Assembly (NCBI GenBank): GCA_963785765.1
Contig: CAWAWM010000001.1
Location: forward strand, 186,001-250,000
Length of the DNA: 64,000 nt
DNA from: DATBGO01 sp963785765
GTDB lineage: Bacteria; Actinomycetota; Actinomycetes; Streptosporangiales; Streptosporangiaceae
Direction of reading: 5' to 3'
Below the pieces are notes generated by a model, which was not told where the DNA came from, did not search any database, and was given only the letters and a program-made list of their open reading frames with translations. Of the stretch, positions 45,791-53,180 are shown in pieces. The stretch's first letter is position 1, and each line of letters opens with the position of its first letter. The position numbers were made by a program, and so were the translations under genes.

Positions 45791-46601
45791 TGTGCAGGCA
45801 TCTGGCCTACCTGGGCGAGCCGGTGACCCTGCGGTCGCTGATCATCGACCCGCCGCACGGGCTGCGGGTCCAGGCCTGGGCACCGCGGCGGCAGCGGCAC
45901 GGCACCATCAACGCGGACGGATTCGGGGTCGGCTGGTACGCGGAGGGCGACCCGGAGCCGGCCAGGTACCGCCGGGCGGCGCCGATCTGGTCCGATCCGT
46001 CCTTCGCCGACGTGGCCAGGGTGACCAGGAGCCGGGCGGTGCTGGCGGCGGTGCGGTCCGCCACCGACGGGACCGAGCCAGGAGCGGCGGCCGCGGCGCC
46101 ATATGCCGCGGGCCGGTGGCTATTCAGCCATAACGGGGCCGCGCCCGGCTGGCCGGGCTCGCTGGCCGGGCTCGCGGCCCAGTTGCCGGCGGACGAGCTG
46201 CTCGGCCTGGAGGCCAGGTGTGACTCCGCGGTCATCTGGGCGCTGGTGCTGCGCAGGCTGCGGGCCGGGGCCGCCCCGGCCGCGGCGCTGGCCGCCACGG
46301 TGGACTCGCTCGCCGCCGCGGGCGTGCCTGGACGGTTCAACCTGCTGCTGACCGACGGCGAGACGATCGCGGCCACCGCCGCCGGGGACACGCTGTGCTA
46401 CCGGGCCGGCCCGGACGGCGTCGTGGTCGCCTCCGAGCCTGGCGATGACGAGCCCGGCTGGACCGAGGTGCCGGACGGCAGCGTGCTGGCGGCGACCGCC
46501 GGCACGGTCGAGGTGCGCCCGCTGGCCCCCGGCACCGGGCCCGGCTCCGGGCCTGACTCCGGCGGAACCTGGACTGCGGCCGGCGGACCGCAGGCGGCGG
46601 C
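45790..46601 (+). CDS. egtC: EgtC-type amidohydrolase domain (fused in frame to EgtD)
   Basis: About 270 residues of a class II glutamine amidotransferase fold. MCRHLAYLGEPVTLRSLI gives the N-terminal Cys nucleophile after Met removal; HGTINADGFGVGWY and SHNGAAPGWPGSL are also standard. EgtC removes the gamma-glutamyl group from the sulfoxide. No stop separates it from the EgtD part, and the junction at about 46560-46601 is a Gly/Pro-rich linker. A TGA at 46554 lies one frame away, so a hidden indel could have erased a normal stop; a real fusion is equally readable. Confidence 0.85.
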
Positions 46602-47567
46602 CGGCGTGGTCCTGCAGCGGTGCCTGCCGGACGGCTTCCTGGCCAGATCGCTGCGGGAGGATGCGCGGGCCGGCCTGACGGCGTCGCCCAAATCGCTGCC
46701 GCCGAAGTGGTTCTACGACGAGCGCGGCAGCGAGCTGTTCGACAAGATCACCCGGCTGGACGAGTACTACCTGACCCGGGCCGAGCGGTCGATCCTGAGC
46801 GCCGCGGCCGGGCAGATCGCGGCGGCCAGCGGCGCGGACATGCTGGTCGAGCTCGGCTCCGGGTCGGCCGACAAGACCCGGCTGCTGCTCGACGCGCTCC
46901 GGGATGCCGGCCCGCTGCGCAGCTACGTCCCCGTCGACGTCAGCGAGGCCGCCCTGGTCGGCTCCGCCCGCCGGACGCAGGCCGCCTATCCCGGCCTGGC
47001 CGTCTGGCCGGTGGTCTCCGACTTCGAGGAGCATCTCGGCCTGCCGGCCGGCAAGGCCGGCGCCTGGTGGCGTTCCTGGGCAGCACCATCGGCAACCTGG
47101 TCCCGGCTCAGCGGGCCACCTTTCTGGCGTCCTTGCGCGCCAGGATGCGGGCCGGCGATGCCCTGCTGCTCGGCACCGACCTGGTCAAGGACCCCGCCGT
47201 GCTGCTCGCGGCCTACGATGACCACGCGGGCGTGACCGCGGCGTTCAACAAGAACATCCTCTCGGTGCTGGACACCGAGCTGGGCGCCGACTTCGACCCG
47301 GATGCGTTCGAGCACGTGGCGATCTGGGATCCGGCTGCCGAGTGGATCGAGATGCGGCTGCGCTCGCGCTTCCGGCAGGAGGTAACGCTGCCCGGCATCG
47401 GGCTGCGGGTCACGTTCGAGGCGGGTGAGCAGATGCGCACTGAGGTGTCGGCCAAATTCCGCCGCTCCGGCGTGGCCAGTGAGCTGGCCAGCGCGGGCTT
47501 CGAGATGCGGTCCTGGTGGACCGATACCGCGGGCCAGTTCGGCCTGTCGCTGTCGGTGCCTTGCTGA
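46602..47567 (+). CDS. egtD: histidine N-alpha-methyltransferase EgtD domain (apparent frameshift)
   Basis: LPPKWFYDERGSELFDKITR, LVELGSGSADKTRLLLDAL and YVPVDVSEAALVGSAR show the SAM-binding N-terminal part. After a frame change at about 47068, FLGSTIGNLVPAQRATFLAS and FNKNILSVLDTELGADFD continue to LSLSVPC at 47567. One base seems missing at GGCGCC. EgtD trimethylates histidine to hercynine. No egtE homologue follows; the next gene is on the other strand. Confidence 0.85.
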   Translation, partial: RRGPAAVPAGRLPGQIAAGGCAGRPDGVAQIAAAEVVLRRARQRAVRQDHPAGRVLPDPGRAVDPERRGRADRGGQRRGHAGRARLRVGRQDPAAARRAPGCRPAAQLRPRRRQRGRPGRLRPPDAGRLSRPGRLAGGLRLRGASRPAGRQGRRLVAFLGSTIGNLVPAQRATFLASLRARMRAGDALLLGTDLVKDPAVLLAAYDDHAGVTAAFNKNILSVLDTELGADFDPDAFEHVAIWDPAAEWIEMRLRSRFRQEVTLPGIGLRVTFEAGEQMRTEVSAKFRRSGVASELASAGFEMRSWWTDTAGQFGLSLSVPC

Positions 47568-47972
47568 TCATGAAACCTGGCGGCCGCCGCGCGTCATCGT
47601 CTGCGTCTGGACGCCGTCGAGACGCAGCGAGCTGCTGAGCTCGGCGACCACCGCGGCGCCGTCGATCGCACCGCAGCTGAACAGGTCAATGGCGATGAGG
47701 TCTTCCTCCGGCCAGGTGTGAATGCTCAGGTGCGACTCGGCCAGGATCAGCACCAGCGTGACGGCGCCGTTGGGAAACGTCACATGGCTGGCCGAGAGCA
47801 CGTGGCCGTCGGCGGCCCGCACCGCAGCCGTGGCCAGGGAGGTCAGTTCCGCTACGTCGGTGACCGGCGACGACGGCGTGAGGCGGCCGTCCACCGCGTA
47901 AAGTACCTTCGGCGTGGGGACCGCCTGATCCCGCAGGCCCATCGGCCCGCTGGCCGTCTGGATGCCAGGCAT
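47568..47972 (-). CDS. S-adenosylmethionine decarboxylase proenzyme
   Basis: 134 residues from ATG 47972, or 152 from 48026. VLYAVDGRL, then ESHLSIHTWPEEDLIAIDLF contains the Glu-Ser self-cleavage site; Ser becomes the pyruvoyl group. FSCGAIDGAAVV completes the family pattern. Decarboxylated SAM donates aminopropyl groups for polyamines. It is transcribed divergently from bpsA, which needs exactly that donor, so a shared promoter region is likely. There is no clear ribosome site. Confidence 0.9.
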   Translation of the reverse strand: MPGIQTASGPMGLRDQAVPTPKVLYAVDGRLTPSSPVTDVAELTSLATAAVRAADGHVLSASHVTFPNGAVTLVLILAESHLSIHTWPEEDLIAIDLFSCGAIDGAAVVAELSSSLRLDGVQTQTMTRGGRQVS

Positions 47973-48028
47973 GATGAGGGAGGATACCGTACAGCCGCTG
48001 ATCAGCCGGAATCCTGAGAAAGCCACTG

Positions 48029-49189
48029 ATGGATCTTGACGCAGTCGTCGCCGACGTCGCGGCCGCGGTGGGCCTCGCGGAAGGCCAGTCCGGGGTCAGG
48101 GACGTGCTGCGCGCCATCGCGGGCAGCGAGCCGGTGGCCGTGCGCGAGGTGAGTAGGACCGCCGAGCTTCCGGTGCCCATTGTCGCCGCGGTCTGCAGTG
48201 AGCTGCGCAAGCGCGGCGCGCTGGACCAGGGCCGCCCGGTCCGGCTCAGCCCGTCGAGCCGTCGGCTGCTCGCCCCCGTGGGCGCCGGGCTGGCTGGGGA
48301 GTGCGAGATCTGCGGCGGCATCGGACTCGCCATCCCGGCCGGGCTGGACGTGCTGCGGGAGCAGCTGGCGATCGCGGCGGACGGGGCACCAGCGGCCCGG
48401 CCGGAGCTGGACCAGACGCACTGCACCGTGGCGACCAAGATCCACCGCGTGCTGCGGATGCACCAGGCCGGAGCGTTGTTCGGCCAGCGGATCATCCTGC
48501 TCGGTGACGACGACCTCGGCTCGGTCGCGATCGCCAAGTTCGCCGCGCTGGCCGGTGCCGCGGCCAGGATCCGGCGGCTGACCGTGGTGGACGCCGATCC
48601 CGCGGTGCTGGCCTGGGCGGCCGAGCAGGTCGCCGGGACCGGGGTGGCGGCCGAATTCATCGAGCATGACCTGCGCGAGCCGCTGCCCGCGGGCCTGGCC
48701 GGCGGGTTCGAGGTGGCCTGCACCGACCCGCCGTACACCGTGGCAGGAGCCGAGCTGTTCCTGTCCCGGGCGGTGGCCGCCCTGGTCCCCGAGCCTGGGC
48801 AGCACGTCTTCTTCTCGTTCGGCGCCCGCAGGCCCGACGAGACGGTCCGCACCCAGAGCCTGATGACCGCGATGGGGCTGGCGATCAGGTCCCTGGCGCC
48901 CGGATTCAATACCTACCTGGGCGCCGGGATCCTGGCCGGCACCAGTCACCTGTACCACCTGCGCAGCACCGCGGGGTCGCAGCCTGCCGCTGGCGGGACC
49001 TACTCGGGCCCGCTGTACACCGCGGACCTGCGGGCCGCCGCCACGCGGCCGTACCGCTGCGCGGGCTGCCGGGCCGTCCACCAGGTCGGTCCGGGTGGCG
49101 AGTGGCCCAGGATCGCCGCGCTGCAGGCGGCCGGCTGCCCGCAGTGCGGCGGCACCACCTTCCGTCCGATGGCCCTGCAGCGGCGATGA
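48029..49189 (+). CDS. bis-aminopropyl-spermidine synthase (BpsA-like)
   Basis: 386 residues. A winged-helix-like N-terminus (to about 85) and a zinc-like CEICGG precede LDQTHCTVATKIHRVLRMHQ. A SAM-type Rossmann core with ILLGDDDLGSVAIAKF and the catalytic TDPPYTVAGAELFL is typical for BpsA. A C-terminal CAGC and CPQC pair makes a possible zinc ribbon. Archaeal and Thermus BpsA add two aminopropyl groups to one nitrogen of spermidine, giving branched polyamines. The stop overlaps the next gene's ATG. TGAGAAAG precedes the start. Confidence 0.88.
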   Translation: MDLDAVVADVAAAVGLAEGQSGVRDVLRAIAGSEPVAVREVSRTAELPVPIVAAVCSELRKRGALDQGRPVRLSPSSRRLLAPVGAGLAGECEICGGIGLAIPAGLDVLREQLAIAADGAPAARPELDQTHCTVATKIHRVLRMHQAGALFGQRIILLGDDDLGSVAIAKFAALAGAAARIRRLTVVDADPAVLAWAAEQVAGTGVAAEFIEHDLREPLPAGLAGGFEVACTDPPYTVAGAELFLSRAVAALVPEPGQHVFFSFGARRPDETVRTQSLMTAMGLAIRSLAPGFNTYLGAGILAGTSHLYHLRSTAGSQPAAGGTYSGPLYTADLRAAATRPYRCAGCRAVHQVGPGGEWPRIAALQAAGCPQCGGTTFRPMALQRR

Positions 49190-49767
49190 CCCGGCCCGCC
49201 GCCGGCTACCTGATCCGTCCGGCCACCGAAGACGATCTCGATGCCATCGTCGGATTCGAGATCAGCATCGCGCTGGTCTCGTTCGGCGACACCGCGATCA
49301 CCGACCCCGCGCTGCACCGGAAGCGGGTATCGGGCGCCCTCGGCAAGCCCGGCGAGATCACGCTGGTGGCGGTGCCGGCCGCCGCACCGGATGCCCGGGC
49401 CGCCGCGCCGGATGCCGAGGCCGCCGGGCCGGCTGCGCGGGCCGCCGGGCCGGATGGACGGGCTGCCGGCCCGGATGCCCCGGTCGTCGGCTGGGCCTGG
49501 CTGTCGGCCCGGACCAACTCGCTGACCGGCGACCGCTACGGCAACTTCAGGTCGCTGGCCGCCGCGGCCGGGCCGGACCGCGGCCTGATCGGCGAACTGC
49601 TGCTGGCCGCCGTGGTGGCCGCCGCCGACGACGCCGGGCTGGGCCAGCTGACCGGCAAGGTCCATGCCGCCAACCTCGGCATGCGGACGCTGTACCGGAA
49701 ATTCGGCTTCGAGGCGGCGCACCTGACCATGGAGCGGCGGCGGCCCGCCGGGCAGGATCCAGACTGA
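49186..49767 (+). CDS. GNAT-family acyltransferase
   Basis: 193 residues. LIRPATEDDLDAIVGFEISI starts the fold and VHAANLGMRTLYRKFGFEAA ends it, the usual GNAT CoA-binding/GF ending. The ATG overlaps the bpsA stop (ATGA), and its stop overlaps the next ATG (TGATG). The middle carries an Ala/Pro repeat expansion. In this setting it may transfer an acyl group from the dedicated carrier protein to an amine, possibly a polyamine (inference). Confidence 0.8.
   Translation: MTRPAAGYLIRPATEDDLDAIVGFEISIALVSFGDTAITDPALHRKRVSGALGKPGEITLVAVPAAAPDARAAAPDAEAAGPAARAAGPDGRAAGPDAPVVGWAWLSARTNSLTGDRYGNFRSLAAAAGPDRGLIGELLLAAVVAAADDAGLGQLTGKVHAANLGMRTLYRKFGFEAAHLTMERRRPAGQDPD
49381..49485 (+). repeat. 21-bp-type in-frame repeat (APDARAA/GPDGRAA units)
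   Basis: About five degenerate 7-residue units (APDARAA, APDAEAA, GPAARAA, GPDGRAA, GPDAPVV) interrupt the GNAT between LVAVPA and VGWAWLS, two segments that are normally adjacent beta strands. Confidence 0.75.
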
Positions 49768-50801
49768 TGATCAAGTGTGTCATCTGGGACATCGACAACA
49801 CCCTGCTGACCGGGGTCTACCTGGAGTCGGCTGAGCAGCCGCCGCCCCCCGACCCGGCCATGGTGAGCGTGCTGACCGAGCTGAGCGGCCGCGGCATCAT
49901 CCACGCCCTCGCGAGCCGGAACCCGCCGGAGGCGGCCGGCTACGCGGCGGCGGCCATCGGCCATCAGTTCGCGGCCGCTGAGTGCGGCTGGGGCCGCAAG
50001 TCCGACGCCATCCGGGGCATCCTGGCCGACCTGGACCTGACGCCCGACGCGGCCGCGTTCGTGGACGACGAGGCCCACGAGCGGGCCGAGGTCTCCTTCG
50101 CGCTGCCGGACCTGCTGGTGCTGTCCCCGGAAGACATGGCCGACGCGGCCGGCTGGCCGGAGTTCGGGCCGGCGGTCGTCACGCCGGAGGCGCGCCGCCG
50201 CGGCGCCATGTACGCGCAGCGGCGGCGCAGGCAGGAGGAGGCCAGGGCGTTCGGCGGATCGCGGGAGGAGTTCCTGCGGTACTGCGACACGGCTATCACC
50301 ATCGGGTGGGCGCAGCCGGCCGATGTGCCTCGCCTGCACGAGCTGTCGATCCGCACGCATCAGTTCAATTCGAGCGGCGAGGAGGTCAGCGAAGCCGCGC
50401 TCGGCGCGCTGCTCGGCCGCCCGGGCCACCGGGTGGTGACCGTGCGGCTGGCGGACCGGTACGGCGACGATGGCCTGGTCGGCGGCTGTGTCATCGAAGC
50501 CGGGGCCAGGGACTGGACGGTGCCGCTGCTGATGATGTCCTGCCGCGCGATCGGGCGGGGCGTCATCGACGTCCTGCTGGCCTGGCTGGCCAGGGCGGCC
50601 GCCCGGGTTGGGGCAGCCGTGCTGAACGTCGGCTGCCGCCTGGCCGATCGGAACATGCCGCTGCGGCTGGCCCTGGCCGGGGCCGGATTCCGGGCCAGTC
50701 AGGCGAGCGCGGCGCCAGCGGCGGCGGCGGTGTTCCGCAAGCAGCTGACCGGGCCGCCGCCGGAGCTGCCCGGCTGGGTAACCGCCCCGGAGGAGCCCTG
50801 A
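49767..50801 (+). CDS. FkbH-like HAD-IIIC acyl-loading enzyme
   Basis: 344 residues. MIKCVIWDIDNTLLTGVYLE has the HAD motif I (DxDxT), ALASRNPPEAA motif II, and AAFVDDEAHERAEV the acidic motif IV. The C-terminal half (about 170-340) is GNAT-like, with VAELSIRTHQFNSSG-type residues. FkbH proteins load a glyceryl unit from 1,3-bisphosphoglycerate onto a discrete ACP. It sits immediately before an ACP gene, which supports that chemistry. The GNAT, FkbH and ACP genes are translationally coupled. Confidence 0.88.
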   Translation: MIKCVIWDIDNTLLTGVYLESAEQPPPPDPAMVSVLTELSGRGIIHALASRNPPEAAGYAAAAIGHQFAAAECGWGRKSDAIRGILADLDLTPDAAAFVDDEAHERAEVSFALPDLLVLSPEDMADAAGWPEFGPAVVTPEARRRGAMYAQRRRRQEEARAFGGSREEFLRYCDTAITIGWAQPADVPRLHELSIRTHQFNSSGEEVSEAALGALLGRPGHRVVTVRLADRYGDDGLVGGCVIEAGARDWTVPLLMMSCRAIGRGVIDVLLAWLARAAARVGAAVLNVGCRLADRNMPLRLALAGAGFRASQASAAPAAAAVFRKQLTGPPPELPGWVTAPEEP

Positions 50802-51073
50802 ACGGGCGCGCCGGCCAGCCCGTTATCGATCAGCTACGGCAGATCCTGGCCGAGGTGACGGGGCGGCGGGAACTGGCCGGGATTCCGCCGCAGACCCCGC
50901 TGTTCGGGCCCGGCGTCGGGCTTGACTCGCTGGCCGGGACGTTGCTGCTGCGCCAGGTCCGGGCCAGGTTCGGCGTCGATGTCGCGGCGGAGGATCTCAA
51001 TCTCGACGCGCTCGCCACGCTGGCCACCCTCGCCGCTTTCATCGAGGAGCGGGCCGGGGGCGGGATCTCGTGA
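50798..51073 (+). CDS. acyl carrier protein with a likely CTG start
   Basis: 91 residues. The phosphopantetheine site is GVGLDSLAGTLLL, and VIDQLRQILAEV starts helix one. No ATG, GTG or TTG lies at a useful place upstream of helix one; CTG 50798 overlaps the FkbH stop (CTGA) exactly like the GTGA/ATGA overlaps used by its neighbours. I therefore take it as the start. Its stop overlaps the GTG of the next gene. It probably carries the acyl group made by the FkbH enzyme. Confidence 0.8.
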   Translation: MNGRAGQPVIDQLRQILAEVTGRRELAGIPPQTPLFGPGVGLDSLAGTLLLRQVRARFGVDVAAEDLNLDALATLATLAAFIEERAGGGIS

Positions 51074-51798
51074 CCGGTCCGGGCGCCGACCGGGGCCCGC
51101 TGACTGGCCCGGACCTGACTGGCCCGGACCTGACTGGCCCGGACCTGACTGGCCCGGACCTGACTGGCTCGCGCCTGACCGGGCCAGGCGCCGCTGCCAG
51201 CCCGCCGGACGTGCGCTGGTTTGACGTCCGTGCGGTCAGCCTGAGCCGGGCCGACCTGAGTGACCTCGGACCCGCCGAGCGCGAGACCGCCCGCGGCCTG
51301 GCCTTCGCCGCCGACCGGCACCGCTACCAGGCCGCGCACGTGCTGCTGCGCCGCGTCCTGTCCGGTTACACCGGCCTGGCGCCCGGACAGCTAGCGTTCG
51401 GCCGCGAGCGCTGCCCGGGCTGCGGCCGCGACACGGGGCGGCCGGTGCTGCGCGGCGGCCCGGGCCCGCAATTCTCGCTCAGCCACTCGGGCGATGCGAT
51501 CGCGATAGCCGTCAGCGCCGCTACCTCCGTAGGAATTGATGCTGAACGGGCCACCGGCGTCTGCGTCTGCCCGCTGACCGCAGTCATGCCCGGCCAGGAC
51601 GCCCGGCCGCTCGGCCCGCTGACTGAACCGGACCGGCACGCGGCGATCCTGCGGTGGTGGGTCCGGGCCGAGGCGGTGCTCAAGTGCCGGGGCGCGGGCA
51701 TCGCCCACGGATTCGGCGGCAGTGATCACGGCGGGTTCTCGGTGCGAGAGCTGACCGCGCCGGCCGGCTACCGCGCTGCCCTGGCGGTGCGAAGGTAA
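51070..51798 (+). CDS. 4'-phosphopantetheinyl transferase
   Basis: 242 residues. FSLSHSGDAIAIAV and VGIDAE bind CoA and magnesium; WWVRAEAVLKCRG is the second conserved motif. It would activate the adjacent ACP by adding phosphopantetheine. GTG overlaps the ACP stop. An LTGPD repeat extends the N-terminus, and a CVCPLTAV loop is unlike most homologues. The final 44 bp before the thiolase are free of genes. Confidence 0.9.
   Translation: MTGPGADRGPLTGPDLTGPDLTGPDLTGPDLTGSRLTGPGAAASPPDVRWFDVRAVSLSRADLSDLGPAERETARGLAFAADRHRYQAAHVLLRRVLSGYTGLAPGQLAFGRERCPGCGRDTGRPVLRGGPGPQFSLSHSGDAIAIAVSAATSVGIDAERATGVCVCPLTAVMPGQDARPLGPLTEPDRHAAILRWWVRAEAVLKCRGAGIAHGFGGSDHGGFSVRELTAPAGYRAALAVRR
51100..51189 (+). 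repeat. 15-bp in-frame tandem repeat (LTGPD units)
   Basis: Four identical LTGPD units (51100-51159) followed by variants LTGSR and LTGPG. All lie before the enzyme's conserved fold begins, so the N-terminal tail is disposable. Confidence 0.9.
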
Positions 51799-51841
51799 TG
51801 CGCTGCGAAGGTAGTCTCGTGGCAGGTGGCTGGAGGTCGTG

Positions 51842-53026
51842 ATGAGCGCGGTTTTCGTGGTGGATGCGTGCCGGACGCCGGTCGGGAAGATCAAGGGAGC
51901 GCTGGCTGGCGTCCGCCCCGATCACCTGACCGCCGAGGTCATCAAGGCCTTGCTGGCCCGCAGTCCCTGGCTCGACCCGGCCTTGATCGATGACGTCTAC
52001 TGGGGCGCGGCGAACCAGGCCGGCGAGGACAACAGGAACGTCGCGCGGATGGGCGTGCTGCTGGCCGGCCTGCCGGTGCAGGTGCCCGGCGCGACGGTGA
52101 ACCGGCTCTGCGGGTCAGGGATGGAGGCGATCAGCTCGGCGGCCAGGGCCATCGCCGCCGGCGATGCCGACATCTGCCTGGCGGGCGGGACGGAGTCGAT
52201 GACCCGGGCCCCGTTCGTGCTGCCGCGCGCCGCCGATCCCTTCCCGCGCGAGGCCGGGCTGGCCGACACGCGGCTGGGCTGGCGGCTGGTGAGCCCGCTG
52301 ATGCGCGAGCTGTATCCGCCGATGGCCCTGGGGGAGACGGCCGAGAACGTGGCCGAGCGCTATGGCGTGGACCGGGACCGGCAGGATCGGTTCGCCTTGC
52401 GCAGCCACCAGCTGGCGGCCCGGGCCCAGGACGCAGGCCTGCTCGCCGAGGAGATCGTGCCGGTGCAGGCGCCGCACGGGGAGGTCCTGGCCGACGAGGG
52501 GATCAAGCCCGGGCTGACCCTGGCTGACCTCGCCGCGCGGCCGCCGGCCTTCCGCGCACACGGCACCGTGACGGGCGGCAACTCCTCCCCGCTCAATGAC
52601 GGCGCGGCCGCGCTGCTACTGATGTCCGAGCGGGCCCTGGCCGCGGCCGGCGCAGCCCCGATGGCGCGCTACTGCGGGACGGCGGCGGTCGGGGTGCACC
52701 CGGACTACATGGGCATCGGCCCGGTCCCCGCCATGACCAAGGTGCTGGCCCGGGCCGGCTGGCAGGCCGCCGACCTGGACCTGGTCGAGGTCAACGAGGC
52801 GTTCGCGGCCCAGGCGGTGGCGGTGATCGACGAGCTGAAACTCAACCAGGACCTGGTCAACGTCAACGGCGGCGCGATCGCCATCGGGCACCCGCTGGGC
52901 TGCAGCGGCGCGCGGATCACCACGGCGCTGCTGCACGAGTTCCGGCGGCGCGGCGCGGCCAAGGCGGCCGCCACCATGTGCATCGGCGTCGGCCAGGGGA
53001 TCGCCACTGCCTGGCAGGCGGCGTAG
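51842..53026 (+). CDS. acetyl-CoA C-acyltransferase (thiolase)
   Basis: 394 residues. VNRLCGSGMEAI holds the nucleophile Cys, ING-type NVNGGAIAIGHPLGCSGARI the His and second Cys, and FVVDACRTPVGK opens the fold. It cleaves or forms 3-ketoacyl-CoA. GGAGG lies upstream of ATG 51842 (GTG 51839 in frame). It may be part of beta-oxidation and unrelated to the ACP cluster ahead of it, or it may supply acyl units; sequence alone cannot decide. Confidence 0.95.
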   Translation: MSAVFVVDACRTPVGKIKGALAGVRPDHLTAEVIKALLARSPWLDPALIDDVYWGAANQAGEDNRNVARMGVLLAGLPVQVPGATVNRLCGSGMEAISSAARAIAAGDADICLAGGTESMTRAPFVLPRAADPFPREAGLADTRLGWRLVSPLMRELYPPMALGETAENVAERYGVDRDRQDRFALRSHQLAARAQDAGLLAEEIVPVQAPHGEVLADEGIKPGLTLADLAARPPAFRAHGTVTGGNSSPLNDGAAALLLMSERALAAAGAAPMARYCGTAAVGVHPDYMGIGPVPAMTKVLARAGWQAADLDLVEVNEAFAAQAVAVIDELKLNQDLVNVNGGAIAIGHPLGCSGARITTALLHEFRRRGAAKAAATMCIGVGQGIATAWQAA

Positions 53027-53132
53027 TCCCGCCGCTCTGCCCGGCCGCCCCAGTCGACCGGGCCGCCAGCTTCCCGGCCACGGCCACGGCCGCGACGGCA
53101 GGCTGCGGGCCGGCGGCCAGCGGCGGCCGCGA

Positions 53133-53172
53133 CCGGGGCCCGGCACCTGACCATCCAGGTGCCGGGCCCCGG
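53133..53172. terminator. 17-bp perfect hairpin between convergent thiolase and secreted-protein genes
   Basis: CCGGGGCCCGGCACCTG (53133-53149) pairs perfectly with CAGGTGCCGGGCCCCGG (53156-53172) around loop ACCATC. It lies 106 bp after the thiolase stop and 8 bp after the end of the converging gene. No T-run follows. Confidence 0.75.
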
Positions 53173-53180
53173 ACCTGGGC

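Noticed and set aside
47568..47972. Function of the SAM decarboxylase in the neighbouring ergothioneine operon
   Set aside because: It lies on the opposite strand of the egt operon and its product is not used there; divergence from bpsA explains it better.
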